Part shown: in pieces, positions 62,776 to 64,000 of the stretch
Layout: each line of letters opens with the position of its first letter
Numbering within the stretch: position 1 is the stretch's first letter
Assembly: GCA_907163375.1 (NCBI GenBank)
Contig: CAJQUW010002196.1
Location: 306,001 to 370,000 of the forward strand
Reading direction: 5' to 3'
DNA length: 64,000 bases
DNA from: Prostheceraeus crozeri
Taxonomy: Eukaryota > Platyhelminthes > Polycladida > Euryleptidae
The notes under the pieces: generated by a model
Told to the model about the DNA's origin: nothing
What the model saw: only the letters and a program-made list of their open reading frames with translations
Database searches by the model: none
Made by a program: the position numbers and the translations under genes

Positions 62776-64000
62776 TACTTCACGATTAATCACGCGAATA
62801 TTCAAAAACATACAAAGCAATACATACCATAAGTCCTATCGCAATACATGGTGTGCCAGGATAAGCAATTTATTTGACAAAATCAAATTCAGAGAAATAC
62901 AAAGCCTGGATTGCAGTGGAAAGTCCAAAAAAACAATTAATAATGGTCTGATTGAGTTCTTCAGGAAAGAATGGATCGACAATGCCAAACATAGCAATAA
63001 AGGTTTTAATTATTTAGAATTGTGCAGATTCCAATGTGAATTAAAGCAATATCTAGTACTAAGTAGCGACAAATATAAAATTAATAATATTATCAAAATC
63101 AGAACAGGAAATCACACACTGGCAGCAGAAATTGGTACGTATCAAAATTCGCAGTACATATAAAGAATGTGTCTGTAAACTATGTGACCATAATGACAAC
63201 GAAGATATCTTTCATTTCATTGTTAAATGTCCTTGTTATAGTAGTGTGAGATATGCTTTGATTCCGCATCTTAAAGATCTCTCACGGACAAACTTCTATG
63301 ATTTCATGAACTCCATTAACATGTGTACAGATAAGAATAGTTAGCGAATATATTGATAGAGCAATGGACATCAAAAATAAAAGAACATAGATAGCGTACA
63401 GTAAAGGAACCTATGTCTAAGAATGTGTTACTGCACCATCTAGCGATAATGAATGACTTTTTCTTTCTAAACAATAAATACAATTAGGAAACGACGATAT
63501 CTGTAACATTGAAAATACCTTGTCCGGCATTTGTGATATTAAACGTTGCCGACTAAATGCAGAATGAAATCATAGATATCGGATAGTAACATACCTGATG
63601 TCCATGAATGCGACCATACAATATCAACATGATTGACTTTTCTAATCAATATGTAAATCAGCTACTTCATCTGATTTCTACGATATAAGTTGGTGAAACG
63701 CTAACACTTGATGAATGAACCGAACAAATAAAACAATGGGTAGCAGAATTGCATTGTTAAGTGATGGCGAAAATTACTCACAGACATTGAAAGTAGATTA
63801 GAGGAATATCTCGGCCACTCGCTACGATACTTAATCGGAGGACGGTTGACATTACAGGCTGTTATTTGTTTCTCAACCATTGCTTGATCACATTCCAGGT
63901 ATGTACTGAAGATTATTGATTCACAGACATTGAATTTGATTTAATAACCGTGCCTCCGATTAAATAATAGGATTAATAATAGGGTTACTAAACTGCTGCT
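62776..64000 (+). mobile_element. LINE copy F (5'-truncated, runs off window)
   Basis: Starts in the C-terminal part of ORF2 next to the microsatellite. It includes the ORF2 end (to about 63344), the 3' UTR and the stem AATCGGAGGACGGTT (63833-63847) with AACCGTGCCTCCGATT (63946-63961). The loop has CATTCCAG|GTATGT, GT at 63899. The conserved CTGCTGCT block is the last thing before the window ends. Confidence 0.92.
62780..63344 (+). pseudogene. LINE copy F ORF2 C-terminal fragment
   Basis: Reads TRIFKNIQSNTYHKSYRNTW, FFRKEWIDNAKHSNKGFNYL, RTGNHTLAAEIGTYQN, then after one frameshift near 63150 the zinc motif CKLCDHNDNEDIFHFIVKCP, ending in NMCTDKNS before a stop. Closely related to copy E. Confidence 0.85.

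Overview
The window is invertebrate nuclear DNA, AT-rich, and made almost wholly of transposable elements and simple repeats. I see no operons, rRNA, tRNA or CRISPR. The mix of Penelope-like elements (PLEs) with GIY-YIG endonuclease, Tc1 and mariner relics of arthropod type, a CR1/Jockey-like LINE and long GA microsatellites suggests an arthropod, perhaps a crustacean; the species is an inference I cannot confirm.

Bases 1-9541 form a near-perfect giant inverted repeat (arms 1-3978 and 5569-9541, spacer about 1.6 kb). Each arm holds the last two exons of an unidentified gene with an acidic tail, an AT microsatellite, and a 5'-truncated PLE followed by a hammerhead-ribozyme-like fold. The spacer is a second, different PLE with its own hammerhead-like 3' end and an inverted 5' fragment. 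The left arm runs off the window, so the palindrome may be longer. Bases 9500-31100 are a graveyard of DNA transposons: a transposase in two inverted halves (9.5-10.3 kb), a CR1/Jockey-like LINE (14.2-15.86 kb), Tc1 relics (20.9-21.7, 23.65-24.7 and 26-27 kb), MITE-like pieces and a mariner (29.86-31.07 kb). These are separated by long stretches with nothing recognisable, a poly-C tract and a ~126-bp tandem repeat.

Bases 31612-64000 are a head-to-tail array of six copies (A-F) of one APE-type LINE, all on the + strand, separated by (GA)n/(GAGAGATGAGGA)n microsatellites. Copy E (57060-62545) is the best preserved: ORF1 with a PHD finger, coiled coil and CCHC knuckle; ORF2 with endonuclease, reverse transcriptase and a C-terminal zinc motif; and a 3' UTR ending in (TTTTGAG)n just before the next microsatellite. 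Copies D and F are 5'-truncated. Copies A-C are badly frameshifted and carry odd composition blocks, one of them a 1.3-kb stretch almost without G.

The most interesting signal is in the LINE array. A module in the 3' UTR of every copy (5' half of a covarying stem, a pyrimidine stretch, then CAG|GTRNG) is also found at the 5' end of copies A and B, where it stops exactly at CAG before ORF1. This suggests that transcription starts in the 3' UTR of an upstream copy and is spliced across the tail and microsatellite into the next copy. That would be a splicing-coupled version of the HeT-A 'promoter in the upstream neighbour' design, and it would explain the one-orientation tandem layout.
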